Shown one piece after another: positions 1-12,773 of a stretch of 64,000 bases of DNA. The number at the start of each line of letters is the position of its first letter. The first letter of the stretch is position 1. Source of the DNA: Helicostylum pulchrum (Eukaryota; Mucoromycota; Mucoromycetes; Mucorales; Mucoraceae); assembly GCA_025677825.1 (NCBI GenBank), contig JAIXMO010000003.1:1-64000 (forward strand), in the 5' to 3' direction. A program made the position numbers and the translations under genes. The notes beneath the pieces are model-generated. The model ran no database searches, was not told where the DNA came from, and was given only the letters and a program-made list of their open reading frames with translations.

Positions 1-1
1 T

Positions 2-1773
2 TTATACTTCGGCGTTGGATTTGTATATAATTGGGCTGTAGAGGTAGTACTTGGAAAAATGCCAAACATGCATAAATTTCCTTCCAATGTGGCTGGAATG
101 ATTGTTTTGTTTTTCTTGTTAATGTGCTCTCATACAGTCTCTGCAAAACAAACTGACAAGTTTGTCAAGTTTGTCGATCCTTATTCTTCTTTTGCATTAA
201 AAAGTATGAACATTATGTTTGTACCCGCTGTCGTACAAATTGTAAACAATCCACCAACAACTGCTGCAGAAGTTGGCAGAATGATTTGTGTTTTTAGTAT
301 GTATTTTATTTTTTCTGTATAATTAATCTTACTAACAATTACCCCCTCCCCTTTTAATAGTCGTAGGATATTTTATCGGATTCTTGTTGAGTACTCTTTT
401 AGTACGTTTCTTTCGTATCTTGATTTTCTGGTCTGCTGCTTCACACAAGTTTACAGAAAACCCAACACTAAACGAAAAAACAAAGATGCATCGAAACACA
501 ACAATGGACGAAGAAGAAGTAGGACATACAATTCAATTAAACCCAGTTTCTTCTGTGGTTACTTTACCAACTGTCATCCACCGATTATCCGACGATAACG
601 CGCCGTCCTGCTCCAGCACTTTAACCGGGATTTCTGCACAGGGAGGAACCCCAAATACTGTTAACAACACCTATAGATGCTGTACCAGTAACAACAACAC
701 ATTATACGAACCCTATAACCACCACCAACACCAACATGGTCCTTTACATACGTTTGCAATTTGGTGTATGCAGCAATCCAGTTTTGACGACCTTACATTT
801 TTCCTTATATTTTGTATCTGTGCGTTTGTATTTTTACCTCTACCAGAAGACAACGCAGCTATGCCGTTCTTTAGATTGTTTTTATACTTTTCAATGACCA
901 TCTTAATTTTTTCAGCTGCATGCAGGCTACCAGTCAAGATGAGACTTTTGTTTCACCCTATTATTGTGACAGCAGCCGGAGTCATGGCGGGTATTGCGTA
1001 TTTTGAGCGTGTCAAGGGATTTGATATCAAGTACGGTGTGGACCAGTTCAAGAATGGCGTGACTTTTATTTCGCTGGTAGAAAGGACCAACGTGGGCTGG
1101 CCTGGTGCTGGCGATATTTTGGCTGCTACGATGGACGTATCTATTATTTCCATGGCTTTTAACGTTTATAAAAATAGACCAGATTCAATCCGTCATGTAA
1201 AAAAAAGTACAAGCACAAACAAAAAAGATCATTACTAATCATTTTAAATTTTTTTTAGTGGGTTCTTATATTTTGTTCTGTGATGCCAATGACATTTTTA
1301 GTCATGTTTGTTACACCATTATTTGCTTACAGTATTGGATGTAGTTCTGCAGATAGTATTGTTTGGAGTTCAAGATCTGTCACTACTGCTATTGGTATTG
1401 TTATCGGTGACGTGCTGGGAGCAAACCAAAGTGTAGTCACTTGCATTATTGTCTTTACCGGTATAATGGGTCCTCTTTGCGCACCACTGCTTTATAAACT
1501 TGCTCGTGTTAAAGATGGTAACTTTTAAAAAAAAATCTATTATTATCCAGAAAACTCTAATTTTTTATTATTATTGAAATAGATGATTATATGACTATTG
1601 GTATTACAATGGGTAGTAGTTCTCATGGTGTTGGTACAGCATATTTGATTAGTAAAAACACTAGAGCCAGTGGTATGTCATCTTTAGCGTTTGCTATCTT
1701 TGGTACAACAGGTGTTATCATAGTTTCGATTCCTATTCTTGCAGATACAATTAGACATCTTTCTGGTTATTGA
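2..1773 (+). CDS. LrgA-LrgB (PLGG1-like) membrane protein, 5' partial
   Basis: The gene enters from the left edge already in frame. Exons read as <2-296, 361-1196, 1259-1517 and 1583-1773, with phase kept at all three junctions. The N-terminal part is a run of membrane helices of the LrgA/CidA kind, followed by a long hydrophilic loop rich in Thr, Asn and His (about 110 residues, encoded near 440-740). The C-terminal part is LrgB-like: it ends in a glycine-rich stretch reading GITMGSSSHGVGTAYLI and a last hydrophobic helix. The LrgA plus LrgB order matches the plant plastidic glycolate/glycerate carrier PLGG1, so export of a small organic acid is possible, but the fungal substrate is unknown. 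The start codon lies outside the window. Confidence 0.82.
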
Positions 1774-1971
1774 TACCCCCTTACATTCATATACATAACT
1801 CTTATATATATACGTATATATATGCATCACCCACATCCATTATTCATATTTGAACATACCAATTCCTTAAAAAAAAACCACCCCTCCTTACATATTATAA
1901 TACACATTTTTATGAACCATACAATAAGGGTCTCTTTTTTTATTTTTTTATTGTTTCAAAAAAAGATCAGA

Positions 1972-4807
1972 TTATTGGAAGAGCCAACCACCTACTACAT
2001 TTCGAACAATATCTCTCTTTCTTTTATTATCACCTCCTCTAGTATTATCCACTTGTTCACCGCCGGTTAATAAATCACCTAAACTCCATTGCTTCGTAGC
2101 ATTTTGTAGTAATCCTTGCCACCCCTTATTTTGACTGTGCTGACCATCCAGCTGATCCGCGTCCAACTGAGCAAACCCAATTTGATCCGGTTTACCTTTA
2201 TCCAACTGACGCCACACCACCAATACATCGCGAATATTTTCTACCGGGCTTAAATTCATAGCCATCGAAAGCACATCTAATCGCCTATTGATATCCTCAA
2301 AGGCATCAGTCTTACCTAGTCCCAGACAAATCTGCCAAGCAGCCTGATCGATTTCATCGTTATAACTTTTTGACTTTCCAGCGGTCTTGTTTTGTGCAGC
2401 TTCTACCGTCAATTGACAAAGTTTATACGATTCGATATAGTCTTCTTCCACCAGTGCAGCGTTGGCCAACATGGCTAAAGCTTTTACTTTAGCTAAAGTG
2501 TCATCGCCGTAACCCAGTTTACGTACTAGCTCCAACACCTGCTGGTGACGACGGTACATGTCTCTTTTGGCAAAGATCAGCTTAGATATCAAGTCGAGTC
2601 TGTTCTTGGATTGTCGGATTTGGATCGGCATCATGGTGATGCCAGGACGATCTTGAATCTTGTACTCTGAAATCAATGTATGCGTTGCCTCGATTAAATC
2701 CATTTCTCTTTTAATGTCGGTTGTGGGTGGAAGAATCTTGAGACAGTCCCATGCTTGTTTCATACTGCCAGAGTTCATGTTTCCTGACGTTGCGTTGTCG
2801 TAAAATTCTCGTTCTGCGTCAATCACCAAGTGTTCTGCTTTTGTAATATCCATAATCTTTTGAGACCCTAAAATCAAGTCTCTAGCCAATTTAAAGCCTT
2901 TTTTTTAAGAAAAAGGTTCGTCAGTAAAAAAAAAAAAAATTGGTATCAAAGCTCAAAAAAAAAAAAAAAAACTTACGTCCGCATCGTAATAAAGAGCTAA
3001 AGAAAATCTCTAGGATTTCAGTAGGATCTAATTTACCAAAAATACCTTGCCCTTCATCACACAATCGAACCATATCGTCCAACAATTCGCGCCAATCATC
3101 ATCACGATCAAACTGAGCTCCACCCGACTCTACACCACCCGCAGCTTGCGACGACATGCGAATACATAACTGACGCTGAGCTTCCGCAGGTTGATCTTGC
3201 AAGTACCAGCGTAAAGGAACACTAGCATGATACCTAGCCAAGACTTCTGCAGACCCTAAATGATTTTGAAGCGTGTCCATCATTTTTGTCAACCCGTAGG
3301 CGCCTACATTCTGCAGCTCTAAAAACAACCCCAGCGGTGTATCCGCCAACGCAATCATATCTGCCATATTGACGGGCTCGTCCTTGTTTTCAACTATATC
3401 TGCAAAAATCGGTAAACACTCGAACAAACGCACTAAGTATTCCATGGACCCGTCACTGGAATACACAATTGCTAATACCAATCTCGATAAATCCAAATCG
3501 TCTTTGATAATGCGGTCCTCTGCAGGTATAGAGGGTTTTGACATTTCAAAGATGGAGCAGCACCAGTCTAAATGATGATCGACAACAGCTGTATCCAGTA
3601 ACCAACGGTACAACAAAAAGTCATTTTTTTCTTCTTTCGCGTCTTCTTTGTGGGCTCTCTTTTTTGAGACTTCTATCCAGGGTAATGCTAATCGTAACAT
3701 GTCATCGACAATACAAGACGCGTTGGTGTTACTTAATAACCCTTCCAAGATCTGATAACTTGACATGTTTTGAAACTTTTCTAAATCTACAAAGCTATCG
3801 TCTTGGGCCGTGGACTGCCTTGATCCGTATACGTACTTACAGAGCCATTCGTATTCGGTAATATTGGATTCGATATTTGAGACACCCATGACTTTAGCGT
3901 ACCTACTGATTTCCAAGGCGGTGCTGCTAAGACCAATCTTATCTGCCGCATGCGCGCGATTCATATACCAATCCGCAATTACTTTAGATGAAGTAGGATA
4001 CTCTGTGCTCTGAATACTCTTTTCCAATCGGTCTAAATAATCTAGTTCTTCAGGTACTTGTAATTGAACGAGTTCTGTGATCCATGTCTCCTCTACTTTA
4101 TCTTTTTGTTTGCGCCACGGGTCTTCTAACCAGCTGTCTTCATGGTCGTGTGTAACATGAGGTAAATCAAAGCTACTTGGGTCTGTTGTTTCGGGAATCT
4201 GTGAAAGGATAAATAAGCGTTGAGGCAAGACATGTTGACCGTGATGCATAAAGATGGCGTCTAAAGCAACATGGTTTTCAGAGCGTGCAAATTCAATAGC
4301 TTGCGCGATTAAATTCACTTCACGGAACTGACTGAAGGCATTAGCAAATGAAACATCACCCGTCTGCTGTTGTAAAGTAGCAGAAAGACTGGGCCAAATC
4401 TTGTTTAGGGTTTGTAAACGATCACTGTATTGCAAAAGAAAAAGTCGGCTTCTTAATAAAGTCTTTTGGGCTGTTGTTAATGTGGTGTTGGGTTGAATGT
4501 CTTGTAAGATGGGATCACTTAAAGTTTTTACACGTGTTAAACCGATATCAAGTATTTGGTTTTGTAAGTGGTAGTCGTTGAGACAAGTGTCAAGACAGTT
4601 ACTGATAACCCAGGCATGGTCATTGACAAGTTTTATTAAATCGACGTCTTTTTGGTCAAGTAAAGGTCCACGTTCTTGCTTTCGTTTGGTCCATTGGGTT
4701 TTATAGACTAAATCTTTATCTAACTTTAAATCGGTGGCAAGGTCAAGAGCTGCTTGATAGTTTCCTTGGTTTAGATGTAAAAGGAAATCTCGTGTTGTGG
4801 GTTCCAT
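1972..4807 (-). CDS. Sec39/NBAS-family ER tethering subunit
   Basis: Two exons, 4807-2977 and 2897-1972, give about 918 residues. The N-terminus has the Sec39-domain signature: a short helical repeat followed by LDKDLVYKTQW, then a segment about the DHAWVISNCL helix, as in NBAS and yeast Sec39. The rest is alpha-solenoid without membrane segments. Family members sit in the Dsl1/NRZ complex, which tethers COPI vesicles returning to the ER with Tip20/RINT1 and Dsl1/ZW10. The intron starts at GTAAGT (complement of 2971-2976) and is filled by a long A/T run on the + strand. The gene is tail-to-tail with the LrgB gene, with 198 nt between the two stops. Confidence 0.8.
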
Positions 4808-5407
4808 GGTTTAAACTTTTTTAGGGATAAACAGAAGGAAGAAGAAAAAAAACATTGAATCGGGATCGGGTATTCAATAAGAAAATGCGCGGAGCCACGT
4901 TTTTGGAATTTTTTTTTTTTGTCTTTTAGATGCATGAACTTGTTTTTCGATTATACGACAGACAAAGAAATATACGTAAAAAGGGATTTTTTGTATATAA
5001 AGGAGAGCGTCCCATGTTAATTTTTTTGTTACTTTGTATGCACCGTACTACAAATAAATATAAAAAGAAGGGAGAACTTTTTTCTTCTTGATTGCAAAAA
5101 AACCTTTACAATCAATTATCGAAATGTTTTATGTTGTTGTTAATTTACCGAAACAGTATATACATGTACAACAATCAAACATCATTACTGTTTTTTATTG
5201 TATAAGAGAAAAAATAAAAAATAATCAAGGTGATTGGACTACACAGACCATGTATAACATATTATATGCATTAAGAAACAGTACAAAGAATATAATAAAA
5301 TTTATGTGTATACATAAACGTAAAAAAAGGCGCTTTTTTTCTTCTTTTTTCTTCTTTAACCAACCTCTTCTTTTTACCCACTCTTTTTTCGTTTATATAT
5401 ATATAAG
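4808..5407. promoter_or_regulatory. divergent intergenic region between Sec39 and HMG-box genes
   Basis: This 600 nt interval is the shared upstream region of two divergently transcribed genes. It has T- and A-rich tracts, a TATA-like string near 4993-5000 (TATATAAA) and a pyrimidine-rich stretch immediately before the HMG-box ATG (about 5335-5400). The open frames in it are low-complexity and I see no gene. Confidence 0.4.
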
Positions 5408-6247
5408 ATGGACATTGCTTCGATTATTACCGATCCTACTGCCAAAAAAGTGCCTCGACCATTAAACTGTTTCATGACTTACCGATTAGAAAAGCAACGA
5501 GATATTTTACAGCAATGCCCTGGTACAAATCATCGCGATATATCCAAGATAACTGCAAAATGGTGGAAAGAAATGTCAGCCGCTGAGAAAGAACCCTACC
5601 GTCTTAAAGCTTATAACGCTAAATTCGAACACGAACAAAAGTAATAAAACCACATTTTGTAAATTATTATGACTACTATATACTAACATTTGATCGCAAT
5701 TAGGTACCCTAATTATAAATTTAATCCAAAAAAGAAGGTAACAAAGACCAGAGCTTACAAGAAACGATCGGAAGTTGCATACTCTTTACAAGACATTGAA
5801 CAAAAGCGAAGGTTGCATACATTGTATCACCAAGGTCATGTTAAATCAGAGCCTACTACTAAAGTGGAAGAACTCTCTTCTGTCAAGGAAGATATCTGCT
5901 GTGCCAATTGTTATGCTTCTTCTAGAACTTGTTTCACCAGACCAAGTTTTACTCATAAACCTGATTCAACCGAACCAGCTTCTTCTACTACTACTACTAC
6001 TAGTTATACCACACTCTACGATTACACTACCGCTAATAGTTCCTATTGTACCTCGTCCTCTCGATGCTACGGTACGGGCGAACCCCAATCGTATTCTGCA
6101 TTTCGGGTGCTGGCTATTAAACCCGCTGCTGAAGAATATTACTCGGGTCCTACTAGTAGCTCTACGACTCCCGGCGTTCCTTTTCCTTCTTTGATTCATG
6201 CTAGTTATTCCCCTCCCATTACCCCTACTTTCTATTACCACCACTAA
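5408..6247 (+). CDS. HMG-box (MATA_HMG/Sox-type) transcription factor
   Basis: Exons 5408-5640 and 5704-6247 give about 258 residues. The HMG box covers roughly residues 15-88 and starts PRPLNCFMTYRLEKQ, with the conserved KWWKEMSAAEK segment before the third helix and the YPNYKFNPKKK tail typical of the MAT-type subclass that binds DNA specifically. The intron splits the box just before that YPNYK motif. The C-terminal half is low complexity, rich in Ser, Thr and Tyr, and could be a regulatory tail. Such factors control mating or development in fungi. The usual mucoralean sex-locus neighbours (triose phosphate transporter, RNA helicase) are not here, so this is probably not sexM/sexP. Confidence 0.85.
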
Positions 6248-6636
6248 AAATTGATTCTATTTTTTTAAAAACTGATAAGTAATAAAGATGTTTATGTCTA
6301 TTGTAATACGTATAGTCTTTTTTTGCCTTACATTTGAAAAATGATAAGCGTCCGAAAAAGAATAAGTAACTTTTTTTTTAAGCAAGCTGTTATTATAGAA
6401 GCATGTACTCGCCATTGCATGATATATTAAAAAGGGTACTTTTTACCTCTTCTTCTAAAAGGGCCACACTTCCGTACAAGATCTTATTTAAAACCAACAG
6501 TAAGGTAACATACTTTTAAAAAAAAATGCATGATGGAAAAAGGGGAAACAGTCACTTTTTTTTTTTCTTTTTGTTTACTTGGTATTTTTTTTTTTGGTTG
6601 TTGTTATTCTTTTTTCAGTAAAGAAATAACCAAAAG

Positions 6637-8152
6637 ATGCAGCAAAGTCGGCTTACCAAAGAAGAATATCGTCAAGCAAAGGATTTAGATGCAGCTCGTA
6701 AAGCAGGTACAGCACCGGCTGAAGTCGATGACGAAGGCAATGAAATCAATCCCCATACACCTCAATTTATGTTGAAGGCACCTTGGTATGTTGATAACGG
6801 TAAAGTGTCTTTAAAGCATCAAAAGGCACCAGAGAAACGTCACGGTCCAAAGTTTACTGCTGATGATAATTATTGGTATGCCAGAGGAAAGAGAGCTGTG
6901 AGTAAACAAAAACAAAAAAAAAAAGTAAACGAAAACGTTCTTATATCGTATAAATAGGGACCTGCTGCGACAAAGTATCGTAAAGGCGCTTGTGAAAACT
7001 GTGGAGCCTTGACCCACAAGACGAGAGATTGTGTCGAACGTCCTCGTAAGAAGGGAGCTAAATGGACAGGAGAGAATATTAAGGCCGATGAGATTGTGCA
7101 AGAGGTAGATTTAGATTGGGATGAAAAACGTGATCGATGGAACGGTTATGATCCTAAAGAGCATGACAAAGTTATTGAAGAATATAACAAGGTTGAAGAA
7201 GCAAGGAGAAAGGCTAAAGCATCTGAATTGGATAAACAAGGTCCAACAACTACTTCTGAAGCTAAAAAGATTGCTGGGTTATCTGATGATGAAGATGAAG
7301 ATGACGATGATAAATATGCTGATGCTGCCGATATGCCTGGACAACATGTCAACCAAAAGACCAGAACCACTATCCGTAACCTGAGGTAAAAAAAAAAAAA
7401 AAAAAAAAAAAGAGTGGTGGTAGCAGTTGTTATTATTATTATTATTATTTACTTAATATAAATATATAGAATTCGTGAAGATACTGCAAAGTATTTATTG
7501 AATCTTGATACGGATTCTGCATTTTACGATCCCAAAACACGTTCTATGCGTGATAACCCATTAGAGAACCAAGCACCAGACGACGGAGGAGACTTTGCAG
7601 GAGACAACTTTGTGCGATACACCGGTGACGCACCTCAAATGGCCAAAGTACAAATGTTTGCTTGGCAAGCATCGGAAAGAGGCAACGAAGTTCATTTGCA
7701 AGCCAACCCTACACAAGTTGCGATTCTTCATAAAGAGTATGAATCAAAGAAGGATCAAGTACGTGATACAACACAAAAGAGTATTTTAGAGAAATATGGT
7801 GGAGAAGAGTATTTGGAAGCACCTCCTAAGGAATTATTATTGGCTCAAAGTGAAAATTATGTCGAGTATTCTAGAACCGGAAGAGTCATTAAAGGTCAAG
7901 AAAGAGCTAAGGCTAGGTCTAAATATGAAGAAGATGGTAAGACAAGAAAGAGAAATTTCTAAACTATATTTATAAAAAGACTAACTTTATTTTTTACTAA
8001 TAGTCTTTGTTAATAATCATACCACTGTTTGGGGCTCATATTGGGCAGAAGGTAAATGGGGTTATAAATGTTGTCGTTCCAATATAAAGAACAGTTACTG
8101 TACTGGTCAAGCTGGTATTGCTGCACAACAAGCTTCAGTTTTGATTAAATAA
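6637..8152 (+). CDS. SLU7: pre-mRNA splicing factor SLU7
   Basis: Four exons: 6637-6897, 6958-7385, 7470-7936 and 8004-8152, about 434 residues. The zinc knuckle is [14 protein letters not shown] (C99, C102, H107, C112). The N-terminus and the conserved run after the knuckle ([14 protein letters not shown]) match SLU7. The short last exon carries the hallmark sequence [19 protein letters not shown]; a continuous reading of exon 3 would stop at 7962 and lose it, so the GTAAGA donor at 7937 is preferred. SLU7 acts in the second catalytic step of splicing and helps choose the 3' splice site. The protein is shorter than the human one (586 residues) because it lacks the long basic C-terminal region. 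Confidence 0.9.
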
Positions 8153-8298
8153 ATTTCCATAAAAGGACATGCAATTTTTTTTTTTTTTTTGTGTGTATAA
8201 ATATGGGGTTTCCCACTCAGTTTTTTTTATTCTTCTTTTTTCTTCTTTTCTTTACTTTTTAGTTTTATTACAGCATACACAGACATAAAGAAAGAATA

Positions 8299-9726
8299 AT
8301 GGAAGAAACAAATGAATATTGGAAGGTGATGGATTATCCACCTGTATTTACTAGTATTGATTGGAATGATTCACAAGATATAAATCAGTCTCAGTTTATA
8401 CCCATGGAGTACGACGAACAAAAAGGTTATAATCATCAGCCGTTTCCAAGAAGACGTAGTTCTTCTGTTGATTTACCTGTGAATCCAGCTTACTTTCATA
8501 CTAATAAACATATTATCCATGAATCTACTATACAAGAAGAAGAATTTTTACCTAGAAGGAATAGAATTGGGTCTTCTGCTGTAAAGTATTTTATTTATTT
8601 TATTTTGTACAAACTTAATTATTCATTTTCTAGGCGTACATAGACACTAGAATTCCCTGGCTATATCATTAGTGATTCTCCTTCTTCTTCTGTTTCTTCT
8701 TCTGATAATCACAGTCTTTCTCCTTTGAAACAAGAATATCATCCACAGCAGCAACAACAACAACAACAAAAACAAAAACAACAACAACAACAAACAATTA
8801 CGCTTTTCCCAGAGCTACACCGTACATCCTATAATACCATTTTGGGAAATCAATTAAAGCAGCATCAAAAACGCAGAAGATCGTCTTCTTTACCACCGGC
8901 CTTCTTAAAACAAAGACAGCATCAGCAGCAACAACATGTACCTACTCCACTTATCTTTACTACAATTCAAGTGACGGATCCTACACCGGTTCATCATATC
9001 CAAAAGGCGGCAAAAGTGGATACAAGACCTGTACAGATTGAAAGAGTACATAAACCTGTAGCAAAGCCAGTCACGTGTGACCCAGTTGAGACACAAAAGA
9101 AATTAGATGAAGACTTGGTTCAGTTGAATTTTGAAGATGTTACTGTGGCTGAATTAAAGGAGATGCTACGTGAAAGAGGATTGCCTGCTACAGGGAAAAA
9201 AGCTGTACTGACTGAACGTCTAAGGGATGCACGTGACCAGTTGCTGAAGAATAAGAGCTCTGGTGGTACAGCTACTACCTGGTTAAAAGCAGATTCTGTA
9301 TCTCCTCATTTACAAGGTTTGGCTAATATGACCATTCATTCACCTATACCACCCAATGAGCAATTATTTGGGCCTGTCGACGGTAAGATTATGTGTGTGT
9401 GTGTTTATGTGTATGTGGGTTTACTAATGCGTTTCATTTATAATAGATTTACCCAGCAACAATACCAATACCACTTTGTTTCCAACACTAAATACACAAA
9501 CAGATGATAACGAAATAGATATTAACGGTAAGATTATGTACGGGTTAATTTAGCTGTTTTACTGATTTATTTTAATTTAGATATATTTAATTTCGATCCA
9601 AATGATACTATACTTGACGATAATGCCATTTTATTTCCCCCTACTTGGGATCATGATGATCTCGTTATTAATTCAACAGAGTGGGATCAAGACAAGCTTG
9701 ATTTATTCTTGACTGAATTAGTCTAA
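8299..9726 (+). CDS. SAP-domain protein with poly-Gln and acidic C-terminus
   Basis: Four exons: 8299-8580, 8644-9382, 9447-9527 and 9581-9726, about 415 residues. A SAP motif (two helices; VAELKEMLRERGLPATGKKA, then LTERLRDA) lies near residues 255-290; SAP domains bind DNA or chromatin. Upstream is a poly-Gln/Lys run encoded at 8748-8793 and a conserved basic/Ser patch (RRRSSSLPPAF). The last two exons encode an acidic, aromatic tail with repeated Asp plus Trp/Phe/Leu that resembles an activation domain. I infer a nuclear transcription cofactor; the family is otherwise not recognised. The first acceptor must be the TAG ending at 8643, since the one ending at 8633 leads to a stop. Confidence 0.75.
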
Positions 9727-9819
9727 AAGTCCTTTTTTTCTTTTTCTTCTTCTTCTTGTATATACCTTTTTCTTTTTATTTTAAAAAATGGCATGATTAT
9801 AAAGAATCTTTTTTTTTTT

Positions 9820-10656
9820 TTAAAGATCAAGTTCAAGTCTAATTTTTTCTTGTAACACATCCTTAATATCTACAGGGACTAATTGTTTTTGAAATAAAGT
9901 CTCAAAACTTGCAACAAGGTGAGGTATCACTTCTGTTGCGGTAACAAGTTGGTTTGTTTCTTTCGAGATGGAAGTCACTTGTTTGTCGGAGAGACCACAA
10001 GGCACAATCTTATCAAACCAGCTTAAATCAACGTTACAGTTCAGCGCTAATCCATGACTGCTGACATACCGTTGCAAGTGAACACCCAACGCTGCAATCT
10101 TATCATTCTCACCTACCCACACACCCGTATTCTCTGTCGTATTTGCCTTAATATCATATTTAGCACAGCAATCAATAATCGTCTTTTCTAATCGAGATAC
10201 ATAACACCTCACATTCAACTGTTTTAAGCAATTTTAATATTTCCCACGTTGCCAATTTTTTTTTATATATATTACCTGATAATCTCGAATGTCAAGAATG
10301 GGATAAGCAATCAATTGACCAGGACCATGAAAGGTAATTTGTCCACCTCGCATGGTTTCAAAATATTCGGCACCCAACTTTCTTAGTCTCTCTTCTTCTT
10401 CCAGCTCGGTTTTACCGCGAATTCTTCGACCGGCTGTAAAGGTAGGTGGGTGCTGCAAAAAACAAATAATATCTGCAGGTGTGCTTGTGGTCAAAGTACC
10501 TTGCGTGATTTGGTGACGTCTGGCGACCAGTGCAGACTGAAGTGCAAGCGCTGTATCGTATTTAATTAAGCCCGGTAAGCTTAAATACCCAATAGGTCTT
10601 TGATTCAAAGGTTTTAACACACCATTACTACATGAAGAATAGAATCTATTCATCAT
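9820..10656 (-). CDS. octanoyl-[acyl-carrier protein]:protein N-octanoyltransferase (LipB/LIPT2)
   Basis: Exons 10656-10276 and 10218-9820 give about 259 residues. Signature elements are RGGQITFHGPGQL, the lysine-containing KIAALGVHLQRYVSSHG and the catalytic cysteine in PCGLSDKQVTSI. LipB/LIPT2 moves octanoate from mitochondrial acyl carrier protein to the lipoyl domains of pyruvate and 2-oxoglutarate dehydrogenases and glycine cleavage H protein. The first ~25 residues are Ser/Arg-rich without acidic residues, fitting a mitochondrial presequence. The start at 10656 is chosen because two Met codons precede the presequence-like stretch; an upstream in-frame Met at 10728 would add a Lys/Phe-rich extension encoded by a poly-A tract and looks less likely. 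Confidence 0.88.
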
Positions 10657-10748
10657 TGCAAAACAATTTAAGAGTTTCTTTACAGAAATTATAAATAATA
10701 AAAAAAAGGTTTTTTTTTTTATTTTCAATTGCGGGATAAATTAAATAT

Positions 10749-11812
10749 TTATGGTTTTGGCTTTTTATTGGAAGATGGATTCTTTTCTTGATCAGTTTCT
10801 TCAAAAGATCGTTTCGATTCCCTAAAAAGAAATGCGCGTAAGTACGCTAAAATAATAAAATATATATGTATTAACTTACTGCTCCGGTTTTAAGGGTGAA
10901 GGTCTATAGTCTCTTTGCCCTACATTGGCAGTAGGTGGCCAATGAAAGGCATTGTTTGGTCCTTGACCATGATGCGCTGTCACCGGCGTATTTGAAAAGT
11001 TTAAAGGACTTGGTATTTCATTTTGTTGATAGAATTCTGGATAAAACGAGGAAGGAGAAGGTAGACTTTGTGCGAATTGTGACGGTAGAGCAGAAGGCGG
11101 ACCTGGTTCAGTCTGTCTATAATACTGCTGCTGCTGCGGTGGTTGTGAAGGCTGTGATGAAGAAGGTGGAGGTGGGGGTAGTGTTGTTGTTGTTGCTGGT
11201 TGTTGTGACTCATCTTTTATACTACTTGTACTAGACGAAACAGAAGAAACAGATACCTGATGTCGATGCTTTGTAATCGATGACTCTGCTGCTGCTGCTG
11301 CTGTAGATTCTGGAATTTGGACACGTAGTTTAGGCGGTTTTTTACCTGTACTTACATTACTGTGCGTAGACATCGCGGGACTCGTAGGTCCACCTAGATT
11401 AGGTGAAGATACTTGACTTACATTGTTATTAGGATATTGTAATGACGTTTGTCGACTATGCTGAGCAGACGGTTGAGGTGACACGGACGGTACAGGATAA
11501 TTGGAAGGGTGATGATGGTAAGGTGGTTGAACTATCGCATATTGTTGTTGTTGCTGTTGTTGTTGTTGATGATGATGATGTGGAGGAGGTATATTTCCAC
11601 CCTAAATAAGTAAAAAATAAATAAAAATTAATTTCAATATAAACCCCCTCAATTTTATTAATGATAAATTGTCTCTTACCAGCATATACATGGGTTGTGG
11701 CGTATGTTGTTGTTGGTGATGATGATGTTGTGGTTGTTGTTGTTGTTGCTGTGGCATACCATACATTTCATAACCACCATGATTCATTTGTGGTTGACCA
11801 TATCTCATTTGA

Positions 11813-11843
<31 letters not shown>

Positions 11844-11845
11844 GC

Positions 11846-11880
<35 letters not shown>

Positions 11881-12512
11881 TTGTTGCTGGTGTTGTTGTT
11901 GCTGTTGCTGTGGCGATGGTTGAGGATAGTATACTTGTTGTTGTTGTGGAGGTGGTGGTTGTGGTTGTGGATAATTCATGACGGGAGGTTTATGATTGAC
12001 TTGGGTTGGCACAGTAACGGTTGGCATAGCTTTTTTCATCATCATCAATTGCTGTTCCATGTCCTCTTCTTCACCCTCGTCTTCTCCTTTTATTGATTCA
12101 TCACCATCAGTATTTGTTATAAACTAAGATTGTTACAGCGTTAATAAAAATATAAAAAGGTATACGTGTACAAAATGCAAGCAAAAGTAAAAAGTAAACG
12201 TACGTCTTGATTTGATTTACTTTCATGTGGTTCGTTATATTCAGTATATTTCATTAAAATTTTATCGATATCCGTACTTGCATATTGTACCAGTTTCCCA
12301 TTATTATTAAAAATAATTAGGGCTATTTCGCAATCACACAGAACTGATAATTCGTAAGCCTTCTTCATCAATCCATGTTTTCTTTTTAAAAATGTGACCT
12401 AAAAACCCAACTAAATACCTTTTTTTATTGTCGTATATATTTTATTTATTTTTGTTACCTGTCTATTACGATCATCCTTGATGGGTTGAATCTTGATCTT
12501 TTTACGACCCAT
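10749..12512 (-). CDS. MEF2-type MADS-box transcription factor (Rlm1-like)
   Basis: Five exons: 12512-12459, 12398-12204, 12123-11680, 11601-10880 and 10821-10749, about 495 residues. The N-terminus is a MADS box beginning [18 protein letters not shown], followed by the [18 protein letters not shown] core, and a short MEF2-like extension to about residue 80. An acidic patch ([10 protein letters not shown]) follows, then very long Gln, His and Pro tracts with only short interruptions; the Gln run encoded around 11810-11890 is the longest. Fungal MEF2-type factors such as Rlm1 respond to the cell-wall integrity MAP kinase. The first exon is only 54 nt. The intron splitting the MADS box after residue 18 is a useful marker for comparing related genes. 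Confidence 0.85.
11810..11930. repeat. coding CAA/CAG microsatellite
   Basis: On the minus strand this is an almost unbroken run of CAA and CAG codons (TTG/CTG on the strand given) inside exon 3 of the MADS-box gene, with shorter runs at 11540-11570 and 11700-11750. The mix of CAA and CAG should slow slippage compared with a pure repeat. Length polymorphism between strains is likely. Confidence 0.85.
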
Positions 12513-12773
12513 TGTTTTCTTTTAAAAAGAGTCTAATGTCTTTATAATTTATTAATTAGACAACTTCCGAGAAAAACAAAAAAGATTTTTTTTTATAAAG
12601 AAAAAAAAGTAAAGTAAAGGAAAGGGAATAAAAAAAAAAAAAAAAAGGGGGATGGGGGGGGGGAGGATAAGTTTAAAAAAAAGGGAGCCAGCTTAAAAAA
12701 AAAAAAGGTTTTTATCGGAGTTGTAATCTATAAAAAGAAATTTACACTTTTTTTGAAATAAAAACTATTTCCT

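Noticed and set aside
5408..6247. HMG-box gene as the mucoralean sex locus
   Set aside because: Neighbours are Sec39 and SLU7, not the triose phosphate transporter and RNA helicase that flank sexM/sexP.
7962..7962. SLU7 ending at the stop at 7960-7962
   Set aside because: The next exon encodes the conserved WGSYW and YKCC block of SLU7, reached by a GTAAGA donor at 7937.
11661..12096. Long + strand frames of Val or Leu repeats
   Set aside because: They are the antisense of the poly-Gln tract of the MADS-box gene.
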